This document shows positions 20,628 to 32,712 of a stretch of DNA of 40,716 nt, in pieces. Made by a program: the position numbers and the translations under genes. Each line of letters begins with the position of its first letter. The first letter of the stretch is position 1. Origin of the DNA: Rachicladosporium sp. CCFEE 5018 (taxonomy: Eukaryota > Ascomycota > Dothideomycetes > Cladosporiales > Cladosporiaceae); contig KZ111152.1 in assembly GCA_002077045.2 (NCBI GenBank), forward strand, positions 477,341 to 518,056, given 5' to 3'. Under the pieces are notes generated by a model. That model was not told the DNA's origin. It was given only the letters and a program-made list of their open reading frames with translations, and searched no databases.

Positions 20628-22951
20628 GTTGATGGTGTTGATTGGGTTGGTTGGGTGTGTGGTAGGTTTGATATGATGTTGAGTATGTGCTTGTGATGTT
20701 GTTGAAAGGAGGAGAAAGGAGTGATTAAGAAACAGATATCAGCAGTAAACAGAAAGGAGGGGCAGGAGCACCATGTGCCCCGCGAATGACGTGCGGTGCC
20801 ACACTGTTCAGCCACGCATCTCATGATTGGCTTGAATCACATCACATGCTCCATTGTGATTTTGCAGAAGCAGAAGTGAATGCTTGCGCTGCGTCACAAT
20901 GACGGTTCATGTCATGCGCCTCCTTTCCCAAGTCTTCTATGTGGCTGCCTAGCCGGTAAGTGATGCCAGAGGAGCCTCGGGCTTTAGTCGAGTCCCTCAG
21001 CTTCCGCTACATATGCTGGAGCGACTCCCGTGATCGCTCGATGGTACGCGTTCATCTCCGCCAGACGATCGCCTTTGCACACACTGGTGACCAAGGCCGG
21101 CAGAATACCTCCGCCAAGCAGTGAAGTCGGCGATATGCGGTGGTGTTAGGAGTGTGCCGACGCCTGAACGCTTCCAATAGGTGGAGAAAGCTGCAGGTAC
21201 CCGCTCAATTACGGCGAGAATTTCGACATGCGTCTCTCACTGAGGTTCACGAAAGCTGATGTGGGCGAAATCGCGTTCCACGACGCTGGAAGTTCAGTAG
21301 GGCTGTGGCGAGACTCGACCTGGACACGCCTCTCTGGTCGACTATGAACGAAGATAGTTGTCACAAGATGGCGCAAGAGCTGCAGCAACATACGCTAGGC
21401 GTCGGCAGGTTGACTACCCGGTCATGTCGTCGCAAGCTCGGTGTGGGCCTAGAGAAGGGTCTGGTCTGCTTGGTCCAGATCTAATAGACCAGGGATCATG
21501 CTGGGGCTGCTCTGCGATATTCGAAGGCCGCACCTCAGGACCGCCCTTCCTCTAGCGCATCAATCATTGAGCACTAACCGGATGAACTGGCTCAATATGC
21601 TCTTCGAGGTTCAAGAAGCGGTAGAGCCAGATGTCCACATGTACTATTTGGCATCAGAATGCAGACTCCAAGGTCTCGTGGCGTGAGGCTGTGGTTTGGT
21701 GTCCAGTAACACAGAAGTCCAGTCAAGACGATATGTCCGACCTCTCGGCCTTTCAGACTTTCAAGCGTAATGCGCTGCCGATTGCCGTTTCACGCATGGG
21801 TCCATGTTGCTACAAGACTGCATTTACTAGGCTTCGCGTTATGATCGTTCAAGCCGAGACTGACGAGACTGATACTTGACTTGGATGCAGCGTTTCGATG
21901 CGCCTAGGGGGATCAGGTTGGCGTTCGTGGTCAGCTAACTGAAACCTACTGCATCCAGCGTAATGGTCGGCGAGAACATGCATCAACCCACGTTCCTTTC
22001 AATGTGACCCGGTACCCTCTAGTCAAGAAGTGTCCACTAATCTTTCTCCAATATGGAACTCTTCGATCCATGTAATCGCAAATCATCAATCGTTTACTTC
22101 ATAGAATTGCGTCTACGCTGTCGGCGTTTACCTTTTCAGCGGATGTAAGTCATATACGTACCCAGGTCGGTACGAAACGGCAGGACGGCGTAATGTCGAG
22201 AGCGAACAAGTTCTCCAGGACAAATCCATATGGATGTGCCCTTGGAGTTCCTCCTATTTTGGCACATTGTTCCCATCTTGATGTTCGAGTAATTCCGATG
22301 GAGGCGGCAGGGGGGAAGGTTTCCACACTGTCCAACTCCAACAACGAGGTTGAGTGACATCGCTGGCGAGCTTGCTTCCTGAAGATATGTCTTGATGGTT
22401 GTATATTATTCGTAGCCATGATTCTTCCATCCCCACTCGCATACCCAATCGTGTCGCGACCCTGCCGTAGGCTTATGTACTCGAGTGCTGTTTGACCCTC
22501 GACCCGACCGGAGCCAATTACCTATGCTTCCCGTGCTCCTACCGTCTCGACAGCTCGAGATCCTGTTGTCGCTCAAACGCCTAAAATGCAGCCTCCAATC
22601 CCAGATCGTACAGTCCACCCGTGTCCGCTCGCAAGACCAGGCCTCCGATCCATGTAGCCCGTCGCGACATTACCAAGACTCCGTCCGGCACTCTGCACTC
22701 TGACGCTCGTAGACCAGTCTTTTGAAATTGTGCGCAGCTATCCACGTCCGGAACCTCGCCCACACTTTGGATGAGCAGCCGCTGTCAATGATGTCCAGCA
22801 TCATCAAACAGGGGCTTCCTCAAACGTGTAGGAGCGTGTCGTTGGTGCAATTCCTCACTCTCTCGCAGATGAACGTCAACTCAGGCTGGAACTCACATGC
22901 ATGCCTCTCGCATGCTGACCAAGACGCCCACGTTCCCATCATCGGTAGTTA
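20628..22951. other. Gene-poor region between Hsp12-like and Zn2Cys6 genes, copy 1
   Basis: About 2.3 kb. The left end is the Hsp12-like promoter, and the right end is the 3' flank of the minus-strand transcription factor. Short open frames are disrupted by small indels when compared with the second copy; for example 5 extra bases in copy 2 near 29967 join two frames that are separate here. I therefore see no coding gene. Confidence 0.5.
20758..20762 (+). promoter_or_regulatory. STRE-like AGGGG element upstream of the Hsp12-like gene
   Basis: AGGGG lies 131 bp upstream of the Hsp12-like start codon, in a purine-rich stretch with repeated GGAGG. In yeast the stress-response element (AGGGG in either orientation, bound by Msn2/4) controls HSP12. 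A 5 bp match is expected by chance, so the support comes only from its position. Confidence 0.3.
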
Positions 22952-24368
22952 TTATCGACTTCGTTTGCTACCTGACTGTTCTCTTGTCGACGAAGGTGAA
23001 GGATCCTGCTGCGACGCACTTGACGCAGCGGTCCCTGAATTCCACGGGGTCGAGAACCCATGCTGTGGAAGAGGAGAATCTATTGCGCTGGAATGCTGCT
23101 GGAACATGTATGGGTGTGGTGGTTGTTGGAACTGGCCCATTGAAGTCGAGACTGGTACACTCAGTACGGGTGGATGCGAAGCAGACCGCTGTATGTCGAA
23201 GCCTGCGTATTGCTGATGCGCACCCATCAAATGCGGTTGCGGCGCGTACATCGAATTGTTTGGGTTGTATGGTTGTTGCACAGAGTCTTGCAGGCTCGCG
23301 TACGCCGACTGTCCGGCCATGTGGCTTGGAGAGATCGGCCAGGTCTGTGGATGACTGGGTGCATATGCATAGGCTGGCGTCGAGCCCGAGTGGCTCATCT
23401 CCGTTTGTTCTACTGGAAAAGGTGAGAATTGCGCCTGCAGTCCAGAGGATCGCCAGTGCGGTGCCGACATTTCATTGGTCGATCGCTCGGTGTTCTGGCT
23501 CTGCGAACGTATGGGACTGCTGTGCTCCCATGGCGGTCTTACGTTGTTCTGCATCTGAAACGCGTATTGCGCGGCGCTCATTCGACCTGCATCGACGTTG
23601 AATCCATCATGCATCACACGTTGGTGCGGAGGACCGCCTTGTGCAGCGTAGGCGTCGCTCGGGTCCAGGGGTACGGGGGAGTTGTTGAAAGGAGGTGCGT
23701 TCGAGGGGAGAGACGGTAAGCTGCCGAATTGGTGTATTCTCTCGAATGGCCGTCCTGTGTTGAGCTCTTGGGGAGATGGCGATGGCCCTGACAGCTGGGT
23801 CGCATCAGACGAACCTCTCATGGATGACTGCGATTGATTGTCGATGGCATTCTGTTGGTCGACGGGGTAGAAAATGCATTCCTTCCTCAGACGGATGCAG
23901 TTCTGGCAACGATTCTGGTCATCGCCGTCCGCAAGGACGCATCTTATCTTTCGTCGTCGACAATGTGCTGCGAAGACGTTAGTTACGGAAACTAGAATAT
24001 TGAGCCGCAATGAGGCGCGTCTCGGACGGCACCACACGGGATGTCGCAGCCTCAGTCCACTCACCACAAGCGATTGAAATCCGTTGGTAGCCAAGCTTGT
24101 TCCGCTTCTTGTCCTCGTCTAGGTCAGACATTGATGAGCTGTTTGGTAGGAGTCGAGGTATCGATCCAGATCTTTGTATTGGCGTGGCCAATTTGGACTT
24201 GGAACGGTTGCGTTTCTGGACACGGAGCACTGGTGACGAAGATCCATCCACGACTGGTGCATTGCCACGGACGAATGGAAATGCTTCACCGGCACTCGAG
24301 ACGCGCGGGTGAATATGCAACTTCGTCTTGTCAGCCGGAAGTTCTTGGAATTGATGCTGGCAGGACAT
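22952..24368 (-). CDS. Zn2Cys6 (GAL4-type) transcription factor, copy 1
   Basis: Exons 24065-24368 and 22952-23967 (97 bp intron) give 439 residues. The intron splits the zinc cluster itself: exon 1 ends in the codon after SIAC and exon 2 continues HCRRRKIRC. Together they form CX2CX6CX10CX2CX6C, ending ECIFYPVDQQ. The N-terminal 95 residues are basic and Ser-rich. The long C-terminal half is rich in Gln, Pro, Ser, Tyr and His (YAYAPSHPQTWP, QQPYNPNNS), typical of an activation region, and there is no fungal-specific TF middle-homology domain that I can see. A nuclear DNA-binding regulator is expected; targets are unknown. It differs from the second copy at about 8 residues, including Gly/Ser in the zinc-cluster linker. 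Confidence 0.88.
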
Positions 24369-27300
24369 CGTTTCGATGAACTAAAATCATATGCAGTGAC
24401 CAGCACAAGCCGTCAGGACGAAGCCGAGGGGACGGGTGACGGGCTGCGCCTGCACTTGCAGACTGACATTGCCGTCGACTAGGTTGATGTGTGGCGAGGA
24501 CAACCTTCCACGAGCGCTAACAATGACGGACAGTCAGGCTGTAGTCCAGTCGGATCACTAACCGCAAGCTCGAAAGAAAGCAGCCACGTGAGAAGGGTAC
24601 GAAGTGGATGCTTCAGATCTCCCAAGCAGGAGAGATGCGGGAAGAGAGTGGGCTGGCCAGGCTGGCCGGTAGGTGAGATATGTGGCGTAAAAGACGACAA
24701 GCGGGACAAATCTACGATGCTGCCCATTGGAGGATCATTACGCCAACAAGTGGGCCATAAGCTTACAGTCCTGGTTCGTGGGCCAAGACTTATCTGGCAA
24801 TGCATTAAGGCTGTCCATAAGAGCAGCGTAAAGCCAGACTCAGCGATATGGAATCCACATTCGTGAACCTGCGTGGCCTTCTGCTCACGGACTCGCCGAA
24901 GAAGCTGCCCTGGAAGACAGATGAAGTAAAGATCCGCACGGCGCAGAATCTATAATGAGCACAACGTAGCGAGTCGCAGCGGGGAGGATCATTTGAATGT
25001 GAAGCTCGCCTCTAACTCCGTGAAGCCAAGATTGGTCCACAGATCTGTGTCGAGTAGGGTGTGCAGTAGCTCGAACCAAGTGTAGTTCGCCACCAAAGTC
25101 TTGACGCAACCGCGCCGTTGGCGGATGATGCGCTCCGATTGGGGCTGAGAATCGTCGAAGCATAATCATACACTACTCACATCATGATATACATAACGAA
25201 TGGTCCGCCTGTCACATTGCTCTGAAAGGTGTCGTGCACGCGGACGCGTACGCCTAGTCCAGAACACTTGCCTCGGCGTTCCTCCTGACATTCGCTGCTG
25301 GCCAGGCTGAACAGAGAGTGCATCCACCATCGGGTCACCTACAGACGGTCCGACCCCGTTGCTCCAGATCGTCGGCCATGCGTTGCGTTGGTACTAGACA
25401 TCCCTGCCGCATGTGGCACAGCAGTCTGCCGGCATTGATTTATCCGGTCTTAGTGACCGGTCCTCCAGGGTTTGATCAATGGCAAGCCGGAGATGTCGCT
25501 CATCCTCGAGGTCTACGGCGACCCCGAGCGAGCTTAGTAACTTCGCAAGTCGTTGAACGCAGTCCAGACGTGGCTGTGCTTCGGCCAAGTAATGATCAGC
25601 AGCTTCAAGGGTATGGTCTCGCAAATAGCAAGCCGGGAGGCTGATGTCGCCGTCCTTCTTGGACACTACCCGGTCAGGTACTGTAGTCATCGCACCGACG
25701 CCACGACAAGGGTCTTCTGAGAATGTGGAGCTTGTTACGTGTCGCGTGCATGCGTGCTGTGGTTGGCGCTGGTGGTGGCTGCCAACCTCGAAGGTTCCGC
25801 GTCCCGAAAGTCTATCTCCAAACAGGGCAGGAGAAAATGCAGAGCGCCACAAGTCCCACGTCATGAGAAACGAGATCTCACCATTGTGAGGCTCTCAACG
25901 CCTCGATTAGGGTGGAGCAGCTCTTCTGTCACTCGAAAGTGATCACAGGATATCCACAGTTCAACACTATTTCGAAATACCACATATCGCAACAGAGGTT
26001 CTAGAGGGGGTTGACAGGCAAGTGCCGGCGCTATGCAAGTATTTGCTATCTCGTCCCCGCCGGCCGGTGTCGTCTCGACGATCACCACGTTTTCCCACGT
26101 GGGTTCAGCATGACGATCGCAATGGTTCGCCGCTACTGATTGCAGATATAGTGATACATCCGAGCCACGTCTGTGCCCGCGCGTGATTCCGTCTGCACGG
26201 GGAGAATTACCTACTACGCATCCTGCGAGTAAGGGTGCAGCGTCGAGGCACATCGATATCAACGACACTCCATGGTCTGCTTTAGACTTTCTGCGTACGC
26301 ACGGTGTCGGACAGATCCCCGCTCAAACAACATGGCTGCATGGAAGATCAGTTCAATAAGCTCGGGGAGGCTGTCTGCAAGCCGACGCGATCAAACGCCT
26401 GTGCTCCAAAACCCTGCAGCACCGACGACTCTGGCCGGCACCACATCGAACGGACCTCGTTCCTCCAAGGAACCTCCAAGGAGCGCAAAGTGGACTTCGT
26501 GACCAGCGAACCAGGATCCGAGCGCAGTCGGCCTCGCGGTGGTAGCCTGAATAGAGCGTTGCATCCGGCAAGTTGCATGGGCTGATCTCAGCGGAAGCCG
26601 GGACGCGCTTCCAGGTCGATCTCTGGATCCCACTGCCGGGCGATCTATGATGCGGACACAGCAACAGCTTCTGACTCGTCCGGGACTAACCGATGCGACT
26701 CAGCATCATGCATCTTATTCAGGTTCACCAGATGAAGATGGCATAGAGGATCACATGACCGGCCGTCCACGCGCGTGGCTTCTTCGCGACCTCAGGTGCG
26801 GTCCGGGGGCACTAAGTATTCTGCTACAACACATGAACCATAGTGGGTACTGCGTCCTATGGGAATCAGCTAGTAAGTATGGATTTCGTGGAGCCGATTC
26901 TTCGGTTTATTGGACCTGAGACGAACTGCACCGTGAACTGCATTGGATCACATCTTCGATCACGATGCCGAATACCCATTCGTCTATGATCTGCACTGCA
27001 AGGTCACCCACCTTTACCGATGTATGACCAAGCATGCTCCCACAATACTCCGTCGGCTCAATTGCGACATAACAACATCACATTGAAGGCATAGCAACTG
27101 CGTCATATAGCCGCCAGATCGCAAACAGCATGTCGAGATAGGAAATTCTATGACTGGCATAGATTGCTGCACGGAGGTAGAGACCATCGCGGTAGTGATT
27201 GGCGACGTATTGCGTGCCTCTATGCCCTGGAGATCTAGACATCCTCGTGTTCCTTCATGTAACCCATGAGTGTCGACCAATGCGTGCTACGCTGACGGGA

Positions 27301-27956
27301 GCCGACCCTCCTTGCTCATCACCTCTCGATGCAAACATACAGGCAGGTGACCATTCCCATAAGAGTTCCAGACGAACAAGATACCGAAGGCAGGTGAGAC
27401 TTTCAGTACGATCTCGCATATCACATTACGCAGAGCGACCGTCTGACCGAGCTCGCTAAGGTTGTACGGCAGTACGATGGACGGCTCCGAAGACCTCATA
27501 AGTTTTCAATTTTGTGGTCTTACGTGGTACGAGCTAGGGATCAAGCGCCTTGCATATGGATGCATTGGTCCGTACTCTAATGAACATCTGTCGACTTCGT
27601 GCGCCTGCTGGCAGTGCAGTGCCACTACTCATAGCGTCTGCTTCCCCGGGACATGCACTGTGTTGACCTCCGTGAGCTACTTCTGTTGATGCGCTTCAGC
27701 AGATGTGGGTGCGCAGAGCTCCGTTCTGGGTCAATTCACCTCTGCGCGTACAGTGCATGTCCATCGACGCATCTCGCCGGTGCGGTCTACGACCGATCCG
27801 TGTGACTGCCGCGGTGTCCTCGGTGCCGCATTCAACTGAAGCGGCGCTAGCGCTCGATGGTGTGATGGTCGGTCCAACAGAATCGAGGGCGTGAGCCCTG
27901 ATCTGGACCAAGCATATCGATTTGACTCTGTCTTCCTCCAAAAACTAGGTTTCGTC
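24369..27956. other. 3.6 kb gene-free region upstream of the Zn2Cys6 gene, copy 1
   Basis: This lies between the 5' end of the transcription factor and the 3' end of PEP7, both on the minus strand, so it is mostly upstream regulatory DNA. Open frames such as 25394-25864 and 26304-26585 are broken in the second copy by a 5 bp and an 11 bp indel, and their substitutions are mostly amino-acid changing, which argues against coding. A palindrome CCCACGTGGG with an E-box core lies at 26094-26103. No transposon termini or RNA gene were recognised. Confidence 0.5.
26094..26103. promoter_or_regulatory. E-box palindrome CCCACGTGGG
   Basis: A perfect 10 bp palindrome containing CACGTG, the core bound by bHLH factors such as Pho4 and Cbf1. 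It is 1.7 kb upstream of the Zn2Cys6 gene and is unchanged in the second copy at 34434-34443, although nearby bases vary. The functional assignment is speculative. Confidence 0.3.
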
Positions 27957-28971
27957 TCACTTCACCACGCCATCCCCAGCAGCATAAAGTCCAGCAAAGT
28001 CCATCTGCGCAAGTTCGCCTTGGACTTGATCTATTTCGCGGCTCAGATCTTCAACATTGCCAGCCAACGCTGACAGTTCATCGAATTGGCGCCGTTTGTT
28101 CGCATCCGCAATTATGGTCTCGACCATGAACTTCTGCTCCTCGAGTACAATCATGCGCTCCCTGAGCTCTTTCTCCTGGGCCTCCAACGCAGTCACTGCC
28201 AAAGAAGACGTACTGCTGCCACGACTGCTCCCAGGCCGATGCAATGTGTCGTTGAACTTGACCTGTGATAAGGCAGATTGAGGATGACTGTTGGTAGGCT
28301 TCGTACTTGAAGAAATGTGACGCAATACTTTTGGCAGAGATTTCAAGGGCAGCATGTGGATGTGTAGGAATACTGCAGCCTGCTGGTGCACTGCTTTCTG
28401 CAGTCGCTTCTGTGTCGGAGACTCTGTCGGCAGGTCTCTCAGTCTCCGTGCTGCGAAGTCATACTGCGTGAACGCATCTGTGAGCCGCTTCCGCACTTTT
28501 GCCGCATCGGCGAGGGTAGCAGTAGATGGTGGCTTCTCTGGGTCCTGCAATGTGAGCAAGAGTCGTTGAAACCTCGGCAATAGCAGTCGGATGCCATGCT
28601 CAAATTGCAGTAAATTCTGATATGCACGCTGGTCTGGTGGGCTTGTGGTAGCCTCTCGCATGAAGTCGGCTTTGCCGAAAACAGTATGTTGGCAGTCTTT
28701 ACACATTCGTATATCGACTGCGGTCTTCACTCCAGGTTTCTCTGAACTCGCCCCAGCTGTCGTGCGTCAGCACAGCACCGTAAGCAAAACAGATGGTACG
28801 CACTGGTATTAACATCGAGCCCAACTTCCGACGAGCAATTAGTCGCCGGATCACCACATACGACTCGTCCACATATCCTGCAGTGATGTCGACGGAATGT
28901 GTATTGAGAAAAAGTCTGCTGGCAATACGGACATTGCGTTACAGAAGCATCATCTTCCCACGTCACGACCG
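27957..28971 (-). CDS. PEP7: PEP7/VAC1 FYVE protein, copy 1, 5' part cut by gap
   Basis: Only the 3' half is present: exon 3 remnant 28804-28971 and exon 4 27957-28741, separated by a 62 bp intron. It contains the second FYVE finger (CPYCQQTF, RRHHCRICGRVVC, then RMCKDC across the splice) and the C-terminal coiled coil ending MDFAGLYAAGDGVVK. About nine residues differ from the complete copy at 36285-38439, all conservative or in linkers, with no stop or frameshift. Truncation is due to the N run. Confidence 0.85.
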
Positions 28972-29071
28972 NNNNNNNNNNNNNNNNNNNNNNNNNNNNN
29001 NNNNNNNNNNNNNNNNNNNNNNNNNNNNNNNNNNNNNNNNNNNNNNNNNNNNNNNNNNNNNNNNNNNNNNN
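28972..29071. other. Assembly gap 2 (100 N)
   Basis: Exactly 100 N, between the two copies of unit B. The left flank is inside PEP7 exon 3 and the right flank is in the Hsp12-like upstream region. Confidence 0.99.
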
Positions 29072-31295
29072 AGATATCAGCAGTAAACAGAAAGGAGGGG
29101 CAGGAGCACCATGTGCCCCGCGAATGACGTGCGGTGCCACACTGTTCAGCCACGCATCTCATGATTGGCTTAAATCACATCACATGCTCCATTGTGATTT
29201 TGCAGAAGCAGAAGTGAATGCTTGCGCTGCGTCACAATGACGGTTCATGTCATGCGCCTCCTTTCCCAAGTCTTCTATGTGGCTGCCTAGCCGGTAGGTG
29301 ATGCCAGAGGAGCCTCGGGCTCTAGTCGAGTCCCTCAGCTTTCGCTACATATGCTGGAGCGACTCCCGTGATCGCTCGATGGTACGCGTTCATCTCCGCC
29401 AGACGATCGCCTTTGCACACACTGGTGACCAAGGCCGGCAGAATACCTCCGCCAAGCAGTGAAGTCGGCGATATGCGGTGGTGTTAGGAGTGTGCCGACG
29501 CCTGAACGCTTCCAATAGGTGGAGAAAGCTGCAGGTACCCGCTCAATTACGGCGAGAATTTCGACATGCTTCTCTCACTGAGGTTCACGAAAGATGATGT
29601 GGGCGAAATCGCGTTCCACGACGCTGGAAGTTCAGTCGGGCTGTGGCGAGACTCGACCTGGACACGCCTCTCTGTTCGACTATGAACGAAGATAGTTGTC
29701 ACGAGATGGCGCAAGAGCTGCAGCAACATACGCTAGGCGTCGGCAGGTTAACTACCCGGTCATGTCGTCGCAAGCTCGGTGTGGGCCTAGAGAAGGGTCT
29801 GGTTTGCTTGGTCCAGATCCAATAGACCAGGGATCATGCTGGGGCTGCTCTGCGATATTCAAAGGTCGCACCTCAGGACCGCCCTTCTCTTAGCGCATCA
29901 ATCATTGAGCACTAACCGGATCAACTGGCTCAATATGCTCTTCGAGGTTCAAGAAGCGGTAGAGGGCTCCCAGATGTCCACATGTACTATTTGGCATCAG
30001 AATGCAGACTCCAAGGTCTCGTGGCGTGAGGCTGTGGTTTGGTGTCCAGTAACACAGAAGTCCAGTCAAGACGGTATGTCCGACCTCTCGGCCTTTCAGA
30101 CTTTCAAGCGTAATGCGCTGCCGATTGCCGTTTCACGCATGGGTCCATGTTGCTACAAGACTGCATTTACTAGGCTTCGCGTTATGATCGTTCAAGCCGA
30201 GACTGACGAGACTGATACTTGACTTGGATGCAGCGTTTCGATGCGCCTAGGGGGATCAGGTTGGCGTTCGTGGTCAGCTAACTGAAACCTACTGCATCCA
30301 GCGTAATGGTCGGCGAGAACATGCATCAACCCACGTTCCTTTCAATGTGACCCGGTACCCTCGAGTAAAGAAGTGTCCACTAATCTTGCTCCAATATGGA
30401 ACTCTTCGATCCATGTAATCGCAAGTCATCAATCGTTTACTTCATAGAATCTGCGTCTACGCTGTCGGCGTTTACCTTTTCTAGTGGATGTAAGTCATAC
30501 ACGTACCCAGGTCGGTACGAAACGGCAGGACGGCGTAATGTCGAGAGCGAACAAGTTCTCCAGGACAAATCCATATGGATGTGCCCTTGGAGTTCCTCCT
30601 ATTTTGGCACATTGTTCCCATCGTGATGTTCGAGTGATTCCGATGGAGGCGGCAGGGGGGAAGATTCCACACTGTCCAACTCCAACAACGAGATTGAGTG
30701 TAATCGCTGGCAAGCTTGCTTCCTGAAGATATGTCTTGATGGTTGTATATTATTCGTAGCCATGATTCTTCCATCTCCACTCGCATACCCAATCGTGTCG
30801 CGACCCTGCCGTAGGCTTATGTACTCGAGTGCTGTTTGACCCTCGACCCGAACAGAGCCAATTACCTATGCTTCCCGTGCTCCTACCGTCTCGACAGCTC
30901 GAGATCCCGTTGTCGCTCAAACGCCTAAGATGCAGCCTCCCATCCCAGATCGTACAGTGCACCCGTGTCCGCTCGCAAAACCAGGCCTCCGATCCATGTA
31001 GCCCGTCGCGACATTACCAAGACTCCGTCCGGCACTCTGCACTCTGACGCTCGTAGACCAGTCTTTTGGAATTGTGCGCAGCTATCCACGTCCGGAACCT
31101 CGCCCACACTTTAGATGAGCAGCCGCTGTCAATGATGTCCAGCATCGTCAAACAGGGGCTTCCTCAAACGTGTAGGAGCGTGTCGTTGGTGCAATTCCTC
31201 ACTCTCTCGCAGATGAACGTCAACTCAGGCTGGAACTCACATGCATGCCTCTCGCATGCTGACCAAGACGCCCACGTTCCCATCATCGGTAGTTA
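29072..31295. other. Gene-poor region left of the Zn2Cys6 gene, copy 2
   Basis: Counterpart of 20734-22951. No coding gene is supported. It begins in the Hsp12-like upstream region, but the Hsp12-like gene itself is not present on this side of the gap. Confidence 0.5.
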
Positions 31296-32712
31296 TTATC
31301 GACTTCGTTTGCTACCTGACTGTTCTCTTGTCGACGAAGGTGAAGGATCCTGCTGCGGTGCACTTGACGCAGCGGTCCCTGAATTCCACGGGGTCGAGAA
31401 CCCATGCTGTGGAAGAGGAGAATCCATTGCGCTGCCATGCTGCTGGAACATGTATGGGTGTGGTGGTTGTTGGAACTGGCCCATTGAAGTCGAGACTGGT
31501 ACACTCAGTACGGGTGGATGCGAAGCAGACCGCTGTATGTCGAAGCCTGCGTATTGCTGATGCGCACCCATCAAATGCGGTTGCGGCGCGTACATCGAAT
31601 TGTTTGGGTTGTATGGTTGTTGCACAGAGTCTTGCAGGCTCGCGTACGCCGACTGTCCGGCCATGTGGCTTGGAGAAATCGGCCAGCTCTGTGGATGACT
31701 GGGTGCATATGCATAGGCTGGCGTCGAGCCCGAGTGGCTCATCTCCGTTTGCTCTACTGGAAAAGGTGAGAATTGCGCCTGCAGTCCAGAGGATCGCCAG
31801 TGCGGTGCCGACATTTCATTGGTCGATCGCTCGGTGTTCTGGCTCTGCGAACGTATGGGACTGCTGTGCTCCCATGGCGGTCTTACGTTGTTCTGCATCT
31901 GAAACGCGTATTGCGCGGCGCCCATTCGACCTGCATCGACGTTAAATCCATCATGCATCACACGCTGGTGCGGAGGACCACCTTGTGCAGCGTAGGCGTC
32001 GCTCGGGTCCAGGGGTACGGGTGAGTTGTTGAAAGGAGGTGCGTTCGAGGGGAGAGATGGTAAGCTGCCGAATTGGTGTATTCTCTCGAATGGCCGTCCT
32101 GTGTTGAGCTCTTGGGGAGATGGCGATGGCCCTGACAACTGGGTCGCATCAGACGAACCTCTCATGGATGACTGCGATTGATTGTCGATGGCATTCTGTT
32201 GATCGACGGGGTAGAAAATGCATTCCTTCCTCAGACGGATGCAATTCTGGCAACGATTCTGGTCATCGCTGTCCGCGAGGACGCATCTTATCTTTCGTCG
32301 TCGACAATGTGCTGCAAAGACGTTACTTACGGAAAGTAGAATATTGAGCCGCGATGAGGCGCGTCTCGGACGGCACCACACGGGATGTCGCAGCCTCAGT
32401 CCACTCACCACAAGCGATTGAAATCCGTTGGTAGCCAAGCTTGTTCCGCTTCTTGTCCTCGTCTAGGTCAGACATTGATGAGCTGTTTGGCAGGAGTCGA
32501 GGTATCGATCCAGATCTTTGTATTGGCGTGGCCAATTTGGACTTGGAACGGTTGCGTTTCTGGACACGGAGCACTGCTGACGAAGATCCATCCACGACTG
32601 GTGCATTGCCACGGACGAATGGAAATGCTTCACCGGCACTCGAGACGCGCGGGTGAATATGCAACTTCGTCTTGTCAGCCGGAAGTTCTTGGAATTGTTG
32701 CTGGCAGGACAT
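31296..32712 (-). CDS. Zn2Cys6 (GAL4-type) transcription factor, copy 2
   Basis: Exons 32409-32712 and 31296-32311 with the same 97 bp intron, giving 439 residues; structure as in the first copy, with all six cysteines kept. Differences from copy 1 noticed are His/Gln near residue 5, Pro/Ala in the N-terminal Ser run, Gly/Ser in the zinc-cluster linker, Ser/Gly, Thr/Ser and, near the C terminus, Ser/Gly, Ile/Met and Ser/Pro. No length change occurs across 1320 coding bases, in contrast to the indel-bearing flanks, so both copies appear to be under coding constraint. Confidence 0.88.

Larger units (their letters stand above)
20734..28971 (+). repeat. Direct duplicate unit B, first copy, ends at gap 2
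   Basis: 8238 bp matching 29072-37299 in the same orientation, with scattered substitutions and small indels. It runs from the Hsp12-like upstream region to inside exon 3 of PEP7 and stops exactly at the N run. Confidence 0.95.

Noticed and set aside
22722..23601. Long plus-strand frames opposite the Zn2Cys6 gene
   Set aside because: They are antisense reflections of a biased Gln/Pro/Ser-rich coding sequence and have no independent support.
25394..25864. 156-codon minus-strand frame upstream of the Zn2Cys6 gene
   Set aside because: Copy 2 lacks 5 bases here and the frame breaks. Nearly all substitutions between the copies change the amino acid. No domain was recognised.
25861..26268. 135-codon minus-strand frame kept in both copies (34201-34602)
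   Set aside because: About seven differences, almost all amino-acid changing, so no sign of protein constraint; no domain or splice partner found.
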